From positions 51,426,742 to 51,490,741 of the forward strand of contig OZ012685.1 of the NCBI GenBank assembly GCA_963942565.1: a stretch of DNA of 64,000 nucleotides, given 5' to 3'. Positions 10,019 to 20,517 of this stretch are shown piece after piece; positions within the stretch are counted from its first letter, which is position 1, and every line of letters starts with the position of its first letter. The notes under the pieces are model-generated. The model searched no databases, was not told where the DNA came from, and saw only the letters and a list, made by a program, of their open reading frames with translations. The stretch is from Maea johnstoni (Eukaryota > Annelida > Polychaeta > Spionida > Magelonidae). Both the position numbers and the translations under genes were made by a program.

Positions 10019-10592
10019 GGAGGAGGTAGATCCATAGCTGCACTGAACTTTTGAAGCGCATTATGTCCATTTCCACACAGACGTCCTGCTAGAACTGATT
10101 GTCTGTTTATAGCATAAAATCGTCCATTTTTGTCACTACTAGGAAAGTCTGTTCTCTTTCCATCACAATCCTCATTTGAGCATCTCCAAAAAAGGGCCGA
10201 TCGAAGTCCTTGTCGCCTTCTACTGTCTTGCCATAGTTCTAACTTTCCATCAAGGCAGTATGCACACACTGCAGCTTCCTGAAGGCTGTCTTCAAGTTCT
10301 TGTGAATGCAGAATATTTCTTCCTGTTACCCTTTCTTCACAGGAATCTGTCTCCTCTTCTGAGTCATGATCAGTGTCTGTTTCCTCAAAATCTGCATCTC
10401 CAATTGCTATGCCACCGTCATCTGAACCAGTACTCAGCAGTCTGAGCTTTCTATATATAACTGGCACTAAAGAATGGTTGGTGATTTCTCAGATTCTTCT
10501 TCCTCTATTGTATCCAAATCCTCTGGTACAGATGTTTTTCCCCATTCAAATGCCCTCTTCCTCTTTCTCTTCCTTCTGCAGCTACTTCCCAT
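10003..10592 (-). pseudogene. N-terminal fragment of a DNA transposase ('Mutator-like transposase' type)
   Basis: A minus-strand frame opens with ATG at 10592: a basic stretch (SCRRKRKRKRAFEWG, a likely nuclear localisation signal), then an acidic Asp/Glu region. A stop and frame change occurs near 10467, after which the open frame continues to 10003. That part has a zinc-ribbon-like CAYC and CSNEDC pair, then INRQSVLAGRLCGNGHNALQ and AMDLPPPV. The order CxxC, C-rich, INRxSVLA, MDLPPPV is what I recall from the N-terminus of invertebrate proteins annotated as Mutator-like transposase. The DDE catalytic region is absent; the match ends at the retroposon tail around 10018. It sits inside the TTAA-flanked element, which suggests it is that element's own transposase remnant. 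Family assignment is from memory. Confidence 0.6.
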
Positions 10593-11205
10593 TGTAAGGA
10601 AACATTCAGACTCTGCACTGTCCTGAGCTCAGCATCTGAATGTTCTCTCCTAACCCTAAATCTCTACAGGAAACCCTTTTCACCTAGGTAACATGCATCC
10701 TAAACATCCTGCCCCTACCTGACAGGCTGACACACACCAGCATATTTCTGGAGCATTTGATTGGTTTTACCTCACCTGTCTGACCTGCAACTGTAAAGCC
10801 AGACAGCTGATGCACAAAAATCACACCTTTTATTCAATACCCTAATTGCAATGAATTGGTCACTCATAACTGCTTGGTGCCTGTTTCCTGGGTAAACAGG
10901 ATACTTCCATTTGAATACACATTCTGGACCTAGCCAGGAAATAACCCCCAATCAGCCAGTATAGCACACCTCCCAGGAGAGATCAGATAAGGAAAGGCCA
11001 TTATGGATATAGATAAGCATCACAGCTGGTGAGCCAGGATATCTGGCCTCTAGTAGAAAGCTTTTTAAAAACTCCTTTATTTTGTCATTTGTAGTTCTAG
11101 TTGAGAATTCTAGTTCAAAAGAATAAGTAGCAAACCTTTTCAGCTATCACATATCAAAAAAACAAAAAAACACCCTATTTAAAGGTGCGAAGGTCCCGAG
11201 CCCCC

Positions 11206-11418
11206 TTAACCCTTCCAATGCTGAGGATACTTTCGTCCAAAGCACAAAGATGCAAAAAGTTGCGAAAACCATCTAAATCCTGTCATGTTGGTATTCATTG
11301 GAAAGCTCTCGCCGAGTACTCTCAGATGAGTACCCATATGGCAGGGTTTCAGTCATTTTTCAGTTATTTTGCATCATTTCGTATTGGCAAAATTAGCCAG
11401 CAGCAGCATAAGAGTTAA
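11206..11418 (-). mobile_element. pB-A MITE abutting the 2.9-kb element
   Basis: Its left TTAA (11206-11209) is also the right TTAA of the Kolobok-like element. Right end AGAGTTAA. Confidence 0.9.
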
Positions 11419-11880
11419 TTTCATTCCGTCTCACGCAAGATGGAGCGTCACTTTCTCGACGTCCTGAGGGTGGGATTTGCTGAAATGCCGTAAACGGAAG
11501 TCGCACAGTGGATGCGTTCCCGGTCGCACAATGCTGCTTGATGTTGACACCGGAGCGCGAGATAGAAATTACCTTCCACCGGCTTCGACGCAGCCGCCAA
11601 GCGCAAGCCGACGAGATGGAATGTATTCATGCGCAAAGAATACTACCTTCCTTCCATTTGTACGGCCATTGTCGCGCCGGTGTACGATTTCTGTGGAACG
11701 CGTATGAAAATGGGTGTGGAGAGAAAAACGAGAGGCTGGGTAATGTAGACAGAAGGCAGCTATTGAATGTCTTCTGATCACATAATCTCCTGGAGTAATA
11801 GGGAGATAGTGTTTATTACCTAGCGCTGATTGCAGTGCCAACAGAGTGCTTGGGGCTAGAGTAAACTAGTAAAAGTTATG
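11419..11880. other. GC-rich unique segment
   Basis: A CpG-containing island of non-repetitive sequence between MITEs. Overlapping short frames exist on both strands but none shows consistent codon bias or a recognised domain. It could be a host regulatory or exonic remnant. Confidence 0.35.
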
Positions 11881-12620
11881 AATTTAATTCTTCATGATCG
11901 TTGCACCCAGGGAGATGACAGAAATAGATTTCAGGGTATTGTATGATGGCGGTGTATGATTTTATACTGAGAAAAAAAAAATTCAGGAAGTCATAAAACT
12001 TTATCCCTTCCATTGATAAGGCTACTTTCGTCCAAAGCGCAAGGACACAAAGAATTTTTTGAAAACCGTCTAAACCATGTCATGTTGGTATTCATTGAAT
12101 AGCTCTCGCTGAGTACTCTCAGATGAGTACCCATTTGCGATAGTTTCAGTCACTTCTCAGGTTTTTTGCATTATTTTGTATTGGCCAAATAAGCCACCAG
12201 CAGCATAAGGGTTTAATTCTTCATGATCAAAGCACCCATGGAGGTGACAGCCATTATAGAGAGCAGGGTGTTTTACTATCTAGAAGAGGAAACGGTAAGG
12301 TATGATTTATTAGCAAAATAAAATCATTCAGTGAGTCATAAAACTTTTAAAGATAAGGGGTATGACGATTTACCGAAAATTTTGAATTCAGTCATAAAAC
12401 ATATAAAACAATAATTGAATGTGCAGGGAGCTAGGGGTTCACTTCTAAGCACAAGAGGTATTTCAAAGTAGAAAAAAGTGGAATTCAGTCTTAATACATG
12501 AGCTTTATAAAGAAAAATCTGAAAGTAGGGAGGATCACCTTTAAGGAGGGAAGAGGGGTTGAGTGAGTATGATTTTCGACTAAATAAAAAAAAAATTGGA
12601 ACTTAGTCATATTATAAATA
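11881..12620 (+). repeat. Degenerate tandem duplication around a pB-A
   Basis: TTTAATTCTTCATGATC with CACCCA and GAGGTGACAG occurs at about 11881 and 12213, and AGTCATAAAAC recurs at 11990, 12334 and 12390. The copies are poorly conserved. Confidence 0.5.
12001..12216 (-). mobile_element. pB-A MITE
   Basis: Left end TTATCCCTTCCATTG, right end AAGGGTTTAA. It lies between the two halves of a local duplication. Confidence 0.88.
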
Positions 12621-12774
12621 TTGGAACATTTTTTGCAAAATGTGTGGCAGAAACTAACTTGTTCTGTGGCACAAGTGTGTTCCAGTGATTGGTCTATAAG
12701 GTAGACTCCATCATGTAACTACCACATTCTAACCACATAAGTTAGGGCAATGCCACATAGCTACCAGGTTATAA

Positions 12775-12954
12775 CAGGGTCTGACACTTAGATTTTAGGC
12801 TAGGGGCCTGAAAAGGGCTTTTCATAAAAAATAGTGGTCAAAAACAGACTTTCTGGTTAATAAACATACTATTTTGGGAAATTTCTAGGGTCCCACAGCA
12901 AAATCTAGGGGCATATATATAATGCCCCTGGGCCCCTGGGAATGTCGAACCCTG
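12775..12954. mobile_element. hAT-like MITE with TTATAA flanks
   Basis: Ends CAGGGTCTGACA and TGTCGAACCCTG pair with one mismatch. TTATAA lies directly outside both ends (12769-12774 and 12955-12960). The termini look hAT-like, but the repeat outside is 6 bp rather than the usual 8. Confidence 0.65.
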
Positions 12955-12970
12955 TTATAACTACACATAA

Positions 12971-13019
12971 TGGCAGACCCGTGGTAGAATGGTGGTAATG
13001 GTCAACCACGGGTCTGCCA
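12971..13019. repeat. Hairpin with 15-bp perfect arms
   Basis: TGGCAGACCCGTGGT and its exact reverse complement are separated by 19 bp. Further GGTAGACCTG and GGCAGACCTG words follow to 13100. Confidence 0.85.
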
Positions 13020-13268
13020 CATTTCTACCACTGACCTGTGGTCAGACTGTGGAAATTAAAGGTCTAGTGGTAGACCTGTACTGGCAGACCTGTTTTTATA
13101 AGGTAAGGGTACACACAACTTTTCAAAAATAATGAATTCCATTTTCTAACCTGATTTGTGCTGAATAAATCCATTAACGATTGCAGACATATCAAATTGA
13201 TGGAGTTTTAAAAATATCATTGATTCATTTATTTTCCTACCTATCCCCAAAGTGTCTGGGCATAAAAG

Positions 13269-13479
13269 GCTTCCTTCCAATGCTGAGGCTACTTTCATCC
13301 AAAGCAAAAGGACGCAAAGATTTCTGATAGCCATCTATACCCTGTCATGATGGTATTCAATAGATAGCTCTCGCTGAATACTCTCAGATGAGTACCATGT
13401 GCCAGGGTCTCAGTCATTTTTCAGTTTTTTTGCATCATTTTGTGTAGCCAAAATTAGCCATTAACAGCGTAAGGGTTAA
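13269..13479 (-). mobile_element. pB-A MITE, left TTAA lost
   Basis: Begins TTCCTTCCAATGCTGAGG and ends AAGGGTTAA. Confidence 0.85.
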
Positions 13480-13633
13480 GGATGAAATACCTGCAAAAAA
13501 CAGTACTTTACATTAGGGGAAATAAATCTGGAGTGTTTTTCAGCTTAGCACTCATGCGAAAGTGTCCGTTGACAAGGCTGGCATCAGGAATCCATTAGCT
13601 GCTTGCATAGATTTATCGCCGATGAGAACCAAA

Positions 13634-13833
13634 NNNNNNNNNNNNNNNNNNNNNNNNNNNNNNNNNNNNNNNNNNNNNNNNNNNNNNNNNNNNNNNNNNN
13701 NNNNNNNNNNNNNNNNNNNNNNNNNNNNNNNNNNNNNNNNNNNNNNNNNNNNNNNNNNNNNNNNNNNNNNNNNNNNNNNNNNNNNNNNNNNNNNNNNNNN
13801 NNNNNNNNNNNNNNNNNNNNNNNNNNNNNNNNN
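13634..13833. other. Assembly gap of 200 N
   Basis: Exactly 200 N, directly before the first visible unit of the 137-bp array. A round size suggests a placeholder. Confidence 0.98.
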
Positions 13834-14930
13834 TAATTGGTCTGTGGCGACCAATCCATGTTCTCTTCATCTAAGGTTAGCGTGGCCATGCAAGGCCTCA
13901 AAGTATCATACAACCATCCACTCCCCTGCTAGTGTTCCTGATTCCTGTGTGCTAGTTCTGGGACATATGGTAATTGGTCTGTGGCGACCAATCCATGTTC
14001 TCTTCATCTTAGGTTTGCGTGGCCATGCAAGACCTCAAAGTATCATAAAACCATCCACTCCCCTGCTAGTGCTTCTGATTCCTGTATGCTAGCTCTGGGA
14101 CCTATGATTATTGGTCTGTGGCGACCAATCCATGTTCTCTTCATCTTAGGTTTGCGTGGCCATGCAAGGCCTCAAAGTATCATACAACCATCTAATCCCT
14201 GCTAGTGCTTCTGATTCCTGTATGCTAGCTCTGGGACCTATGATAATTGGTCTGTGGCCACCAATCCATGTTCTCTTCATCTTAGGTTTGTGTGGCCATG
14301 CAAGGCTTCAAAGTATCATACCACCATTCAATCCCCTGCTAGTGCTCCTGATTCCTGTATGCTAGCTCTGGGACCTATAATAATTGGTCTGTGGCGACCA
14401 ATCCACTTTCTCTTCATCTTAGGTTTGCGTGGCCATGCATTAGGCCTCAGAGTAGCATACAACCATCCAGTCTCCCCTGCTAGTGCTTCTGATTCCTGTA
14501 TGCTAGCTCTGGGACTTATAATAATTGGTCTGTGGCAACCAATCCATGTTCTCTTTATCATAGGTTTGCGTGGCCATGCGAGGCCTCAGAGTATCATACA
14601 ACCATCCAATCCCCTGCTAGTGCTTCTGATTCCTGTAAGCTAGCTCTGGGACCTATGATAATTGATCTGTGGCCACCAATCCATGTTCTCTTCATCTAAG
14701 GTTTGCGTGGCCATGCAAGGCCTCAGAGTATCATACAACCATCCACTCCCCTGCTAGTGCTTCTGATTCCTGTATGCTAGCTCTGGGAAATATAATAATT
14801 GGTCTGTGGCGACCAATCCACATTCTCTTCATCTTAGGTTTGCGTGGCCATGCAAGGCCTCAAAGTATCATAAAACCATCCACTCCCCTGCTAGTGCTCC
14901 TGATTCTTGTATGCTAGCTCTGGAGCAACC
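13834..14930. repeat. 137-bp satellite array, about eight units
   Basis: GGTCTGTGGC starts at 13839, 13976, 14113 and 14249 and continues to about 14930. Units share TCCATGTTCTCTTCATCTTA, GGTTTGCGTGGCCATGCAAG and GATTCCTGTATGCTAGCTCT. 137 is not a multiple of three and the long frames shift between units, so this is not coding. Confidence 0.95.
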
Positions 14931-15019
14931 TGAGCCACTTAAGAGTTAATTATGGATTTTCATTAAGAGCATACCATCAAGAAGTAAATACCCCATCTAT
15001 TTCAGTCAGCGGGGTCTGA

Positions 15020-15550
15020 ATTATTAACTGTAATCTGAATATCTGAGGTATTCATATATAGCCCCTGCACGGCCTACCAGAGATAATCTCTAACACTATT
15101 AACTGTAATCTGAATATCTGATGTATTCATATATAGCCCCTGCACGGCCTACTACAGATAATCTCTCCCACTATTAACTGTAATCTGAATATCTGATGTA
15201 TTCATATATATCCCCTGCCCAGCCTTCCAGAGATAATCTCCCCCACTAATCTCATTTCCTTATTAATCCACGTTCGCCTGTATACTCATATATTGACTGA
15301 TGACTAAAATGAGTAAAACCCTGGCATATTGGTTCTCAGCTGATAGTACTCAGCAAGAGCTATCCAATGAATACCAACATGGCAGGGTTTAGATGGTTTT
15401 CATAATCTTTACAGTCCTTGTGATTTGTGCGAAAATAGCCTCAGCATTGGAAGGGTTAACTGTAATCTGAATATCTGATGTATTCATATATAGCCCCTGC
15501 ATAGCCTACTATAGAGATAATCTCTCCCACTATTAACTGTAATCTGAATC
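15020..15550. repeat. 76-bp tandem array split by a MITE
   Basis: Units ATTAACTGTAATCTGAATAT, GTATTCATATATAGCCCC, AGATAATCTCTCCCACT begin near 15025, 15099 and 15175, then resume at 15456 right of the pB-A. Confidence 0.88.
15296..15459 (+). mobile_element. pB-A MITE, left end lost, inserted in the 76-bp array
   Basis: Right end AAGGGTTAA runs straight into CTGTAATCTG, so the TTAA used is the one inside the repeat unit. Confidence 0.85.
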
Positions 15551-15603
15551 ATTTCCGTATTAATCCACATTTGCCTGTTAACTCGTTTATATTGAGTGCT
15601 AGA

Positions 15604-16010
15604 GGTCATTAACCCAGGAAGCACTGACAACTAATAAAGAGAGTACATAAATTCATTTTGCCCTTATTTTCCAATACTTTTACTATATAAATAACCAACA
15701 CTTGCATGTCTACTCATATATTGAGTACTGTAGAACACATATGACGCGTGTCCCAAATATAGCGAATTGGGGAGTTTTCTCATCATAGCGTATCTTTATG
15801 TTAGCAACGGTAGCCGCCGCTGGCAGCGCCAAAGTACAGCGTTTTTATATGTAGCGAAGCGGAACCACACGCTATGTACGCTATAAATAAACAGACGCGT
15901 ACATTGTGTGTTCTAAAGTATTAGGGGTTATTCACCCCGTGATCACTGACTACTAAAAAAACATAGTACATAAATTCATTTTTTGTCTCATTTTCCAATA
16001 TTTATACCCT
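15604..16010. repeat. Diverged duplication flanking a TA-MITE
   Basis: GTACATAAATTCATTTT with CATTTTCCAATA recurs at about 15645 and 15968, on either side of the MITE at 15726. Confidence 0.6.
15726..15920 (+). mobile_element. TA-flanked MITE (Tc1/mariner/pogo type)
   Basis: TACTGTAGAACACATATGAC at the left pairs with GTGTGTTCTAAAGTA at the right, with TATAGCG words inside both ends. An inverted relative is at 51899-52093. Confidence 0.8.
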
Positions 16011-16067
16011 AATATTGTGAATACAATTGGGGATGGGCACGAGCTATTGGCAATAAACATACACATA

Positions 16068-16388
16068 CACAATTTAGTAATAAGTTTCCATCTCATCTCA
16101 TAACCTTTACCTACAAGTTCATGCATACCCATATATATATATATAGGAAGCCTTAAGTAATTAAAGCTCATTGTGCTGCGAGTACTAGAAGAGGTAATTC
16201 ACTCATATGCCACGGTTTCAATAATCTTCCATGTTTTTGCATCATTTACACAATTTAGTAATTGGTCTCCATCTCATCTGATAACCTTTACCTACAAGTT
16301 CATGCATACCCATATATATACATAGGAACCCTCAAGTAAAAGCTCTTTGTGCTGCGAGTACTACATGTAGTAGACTCAGGTAATTCTG
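16068..16388 (+). repeat. ~180-bp direct duplication with a MITE scrap between
   Basis: CAATTTAGTAAT, TAACCTTTACCTACAAGTTC and GTGCTGCGAGTACTA occur in both halves. Between them (about 16205-16247) is a pB-A remnant reading GCCACGGTTTCAATAATC. Confidence 0.75.
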
Positions 16389-16461
16389 ACGATTGGCCTG
16401 TAGCCAATATTAGTGATTACTCCTTGATTAGAGAGACATACAAGAAAGGAACAATTGAACA

Positions 16462-16927
16462 TAGAGCTGCACTCACGAAGGGAGATCAACTCATGAGCTC
16501 ACCACCATTTTAACTCATGAGCTCATGAGCTCGTGGACTCACGGTTTTTAAATAAATTTTCATTATTCAGTCTTCCAATCAAGAAAGAAATACTTCCTGA
16601 TGGAGATTTGCTAACATTAACATGGTTATTTCATTTTAAAATATGCTTGAATAGTGAAAACATAATTATCTATATCTACATAATGCTTTTTATATAGTGG
16701 TACGAAGGTCAGTATAACCCTCAAAACTGCCTGTATACATTACGGATGGTGAACAAGACATGAAGTCGATAAGAAGTGATAAGAAAGTGTGTGTTTGGTG
16801 TTCTGTGTTGGGTTTGGTTCCCAACATAGACAAGTTCACGAGTTGACCACTACAGCTCGAGCTCATGCTCGCCTGGCCCATATATTGCTCGAGCCACTCG
16901 AGTTCGGGAGTGGTGAGTGCTGCTCTA
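16462..16927 (-). mobile_element. hAT-1 MITE copy
   Basis: Ends TAGAGCTGCACTCAC and GTGAGTGCTGCTCTA; flanks ATTGAACA and CTTGAATA agree at 6 of 8. Interior words match the copy at 21823 in inverted order. Confidence 0.78.
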
Positions 16928-16960
16928 CTTGAATATGCCTTTGTTCAACTCCTACTGTAT

Positions 16961-17181
16961 GGCCTAAAAAAAGAAATTGTTTGTTTCCTGTAATGGTCCG
17001 AAAAAAAAAGGGTAGGTAGGTGGGTAAAAAAAATGTTCTTTTGATCAAAAATGTGTGTTTTATGCATGTTTTACATTGATTGGAAGTTTGGAAGGCGGAA
17101 AAAACTTAAGGGTAGGGATTTTTTTGAATAAAAACTTGTTAGGGTAGGGTTACAGGAAACAAACAACTTTTTTTTTAGGCC
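16961..17181 (+). mobile_element. GGCC-MITE with TAT target duplication
   Basis: TAT precedes GGCCTAAAAAAAG and follows the closing AGGCC. Inside both ends is TTGTTTGTTTCCTGTAA and its reverse complement. Its right end was copied to 18361-18414. Confidence 0.85.
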
Positions 17182-17364
17182 TATCCTCTTGAGAATCATG
17201 CATACATGGCAAAATTAGCCATCAGCATGGAGGAGGTTAAAGTAGATTGCCAGTTCTGAGTGACATATCCATAATCATTGCACTATATGGGAGAAGAGTT
17301 ATGAAAGTGATTCACTACACTCCAAGGGCAAACAGCGGATACTGTAAATTCTCCGAAATGTAGA
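17129..17364 (+). repeat. Inverted repeat arm 1 (apparent source)
   Basis: 236 bp identical, base for base by my reading, to the reverse complement of 18179-18414. It runs across three unrelated pieces (GGCC-MITE right end, a pB-A scrap at 17206-17240, and the start of a TA-MITE), so the match is a copy of this place and not a shared family. Confidence 0.92.
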
Positions 17365-17560
17365 CCACCCACCATTAAGGAATTTGGGCCACTATAAATA
17401 TTTTGCAAACATGATCAACGGTAAATCTGGGCAACCCTCAATCTATCACCACTTGCCAATTCAGAAAATATGGACCTAGCTGTAAATCTTGCATGGGCCA
17501 CCCGGAACCAATGAAAATCGTAATTATTAAAGAGTGTCCCAAATTACGGAGAATTTACGG
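17340..17560. mobile_element. Possible TA-MITE with TGTAAATTCTCCG ends
   Basis: TACTGTAAATTCTCCGAAAT at the left and ATTACGGAGAATTTACGG at the right pair well; the right TA is not seen. Confidence 0.5.
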
Positions 17561-17821
17561 GCGATGTCCCACTTCACCCCCAAGTGTCCCCACCTAATTT
17601 ATCACAGCTCAATCAATTATATCACCCATTATGAGGCACTAGGAGGCATAGAGACTCTATATGAAGGGGCCCACAAGTGGGGTCAGTTAATTGTGCGGAG
17701 GAAATGTGTGGTCAGGGCCATTACAGCCCTTGGGGGTAACTCCTCCCCCCCCCCCCCCCCCTTGAGCCACACTGGCAATATTTCATTAAGAGCACTTACT
17801 CTCCATCAGAACCCTGGCCCA

Positions 17822-18052
17822 TTAACCCATTAATACTTAAGAGTTCATCCAGGAATTGTCGTCTGGATGTAGGATACTTTGGACAATAACTTTTGAATTG
17901 AGAATGATTTTACAAAATATTTGAAGGAGAGTTGTTGGTAATGTTCTGATCAACATTTCTCCTTCAAATAGTTTGACAATTATGCTAAAGCCTGCAGATT
18001 TTCATAAAAATTGTCAGGCTGGTTTTGGCCGCTGTGAGCATTAATGGGTTAA
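17822..18052 (+). mobile_element. pB-B MITE, full length
   Basis: TTAACCCATTAATACT to AGCATTAATGGGTTAA. The core pairs TATTTGAAGGAGA with TCTCCTTCAAATA. Its right TTAA is also the left TTAA of a pB-A. Confidence 0.9.
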
Positions 18053-18484
18053 CTCTTATGCTGGTGGTGGCCAATTTGGCCAATACAAAATTATGCAAAA
18101 AGACCTGCAAAAATGACCGAAACCCTGGAAAATGGGTACTCATATTAGAGTACTCAGTGAAAGCTATCCAATGAATAATCTACATTTCGGAGAATTTACA
18201 GTATCCGCTGTTTGCCCTTGGAGTGTAGTGAATCACTTTCATAACTCTTCTCCCATATAGTGCAATGATTATGGATATGTCACTCAGAACTGGCAATCTA
18301 CTTTAACCTCCTCCATGCTGATGGCTAATTTTGCCATGTATGCATGATTCTCAAGAGGATAGGCCTAAAAAAAAAGTTGTTTGTTTCCTGTAACCCTACC
18401 CTAACAAGTTTTTAGATGGTTTCCAGAAAACTTCGCGTCTTTGTCCTTTAGACGAAAGTACAGCCTCAGCATTGGAAGGGTTAA
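18049..18484 (+). mobile_element. pB-A MITE carrying a 236-bp insertion
   Basis: The left half stops at ATGAATA and the right half resumes at TTTAGATGG; about 14 bp normally between them are gone. TTAA at both ends. Confidence 0.92.
18179..18414 (-). repeat. Inverted repeat arm 2 (copy inside a MITE)
   Basis: Exact inverted copy of 17129-17364. The right junction shares TTTA between MITE and insert. Confidence 0.92.
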
Positions 18485-18539
18485 TTGCACGGAGGGAGTG
18501 TATGGTCAGTGTTATCACTGCTCTTGTGGGTCGCCCCCC

Positions 18540-18771
18540 TTAACCCATTAATGATAACAGCGGCCAAAACCAGACTGATAATTTTGAAGAGATCTTTCAG
18601 GTTTTAGCAAAATTGGCAAAATACTTGAAGGAGAAATGGTGATCAGAACATTACCTACAACTCTCCTTCAAATACTTTGTAAAATAATTCCCAATTCAAA
18701 AGTTATTGTCAAAAATATCATTGATCCAGACGACAATTTCTGGATAAAGCCTTAAGCATTAATGGGTTTAA
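18540..18771 (-). mobile_element. pB-B MITE, full length
   Basis: TTAACCCATTAATGATAACA, then GCGGCCAAAACCAG, to AAGCATTAATGGGTTTAA. Confidence 0.9.
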
Positions 18772-18976
18772 AAGCACACTGGCAATATTTCATTAATAGC
18801 ACTTACCCTCCATCAATGTCCAGGCCCATTAACCTATTAGCAGCCTCCCGTATAGGCACACCCGATATGACAATTCTCAACGTACCACATCTAATAAAGT
18901 AATATTTGAAATATATTCCAGGAGGGATAATTCAATCCAACAGAAATAACTCCCAGTTAATCCAGAAATATTGAAT

Positions 18977-19400
18977 TACCGTATTCGCTTGATTAAGCGC
19001 ACAGTGCCAAATAAGTGCACACCCCCTATTTCTCGCAGAAATTGTTGGACCAGCAAGTGCCAAAGATCGTCTCCTTATGTTAAATCTCCCCCCAGAAGTA
19101 ACCAAAACCAAATTACATACCTCTTGCCGTGTCTGCAAACCAGCACTGAATTCCGCCATTTCAGCAGTCCCTTTGCGCTCTCACTGTTCATATTCGTCGC
19201 ATGATTGTACTATTGACCAATTAACGATCTTTTCACATGCGGGACTGAACAGCGAGAGCGCAAAGGTGCAATAAAGGCCAATACTCTCCGATTGGCAATC
19301 ATTGAGGTGTGCGGTAAAACGGAAGATTGCCAACACCCCTGCTTCAGAAAGATTTCCCAACCTCTACCCGCTCCGTGCACTTAATCGGAGGAATACGGTA
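18977..19400. mobile_element. TA-flanked MITE with CCGTATTC ends
   Basis: TACCGTATTCGCTTGATTAA at the left pairs with TTAATCGGAGGAATACGGTA at the right. Related shorter copy at 28617. Confidence 0.75.
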
Positions 19401-19599
19401 TATGAAGATATCCCAGGGTGTGTTAAATAATATCTAAGCTGGAAATGAAGTGATTAAAGTTCATATTTATAGAAAGTCAATCTGAGTGCATATTGAGAGA
19501 AATTGCACAGATTTGCTGGGAACTATATGCAACGCCTTGAAAATCATCAGTGACACCTTCTACCATGAACAAACTTTTTCCAGTCCAATTTGTCCCTAA

Positions 19600-19705
19600 T
19601 AATAAATGCCAGTGACTTGGGGTTAGGTGGTGGTTTTTGCCGGGTACTCCGGTTTCCTCCACCACTTACAACTGGCTAGTCACAAAAAACAAAATTCAAA
19701 TTCAT
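19600..19705 (+). mobile_element. SINE core fragment
   Basis: GTGACTTGGGGTTAGGTGGT, TTTTTGCCGGGTACTCCGGT, TTCCTCCACCACTTACAACT, TAGTCACAAAAAACAAAATT in that order. Confidence 0.6.
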
Positions 19706-19960
19706 CGAAAACCACGAATAATTTGTGCACAAATGTTTGGTTAACGATTTATGCACAAATGTACCAGTGCACAAATAGTGCACAGGAACATTCATCGTCC
19801 GATACATCGGACAGTAAACGGACAGCAAATGAACGTCAGAAATATTCGTCAACTGTTTGACATCTGGAATTTTTTGCTGTGTATCAACTAAGCATAAAAT
19901 GAATAAAAAGAAACCTATAAAGAAATGAGAATAAGCCATGATCGTCATTTATATACACAC

Positions 19961-20517
<557 letters not shown>

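Larger units (their letters stand above)
8270..11209 (-). mobile_element. 2.9-kb TTAA-flanked DNA transposon, Kolobok-like, defective
   Basis: TTAA then GGGGGCTCGGGACCTTCG at 8270-8291 is matched in inverted form by CGAAGGTCCCGAGCCCCC then TTAA at 11188-11209. The 18-bp repeats are perfect, with weaker pairing further in (CTTTAA on both sides). TTAA target sites with G-rich ends fit Kolobok better than piggyBac, whose ends normally start CCC. Inside lie a transposase-like fragment (10003-10592), an apparent retroposon tail next to it, and a diverged pB-B-like duplication (9190-9500). The right TTAA is shared with a pB-A MITE. The superfamily call is inference from site and termini. Confidence 0.65.
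17683..18840 (+). repeat. Direct duplication with MITEs inserted
   Basis: GTTAATTG, GGTCAG, the C-run, CACACTGGCAATATTTCATT and CTCCATCA occur at 17697-17821 and again at 18480-18840. The second copy has a pB-B at the point where the first reads CCCCTTGAGCC. Confidence 0.8.

Noticed and set aside
10176-10597. Two plus-strand frames over the transposase fragment
   Set aside because: They are the antisense shadow of the minus-strand transposase remnant, which has the recognisable motifs.
11419-11880. Host gene in the GC-rich segment
   Set aside because: Overlapping frames on both strands with no consistent codon bias and no domain.
13981-14917. Several long plus-strand frames reading PCSLHLRFAWPCKASKYH-like repeats
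   Set aside because: They are translations of the 137-bp satellite; the unit is not a multiple of three and frames swap between units.
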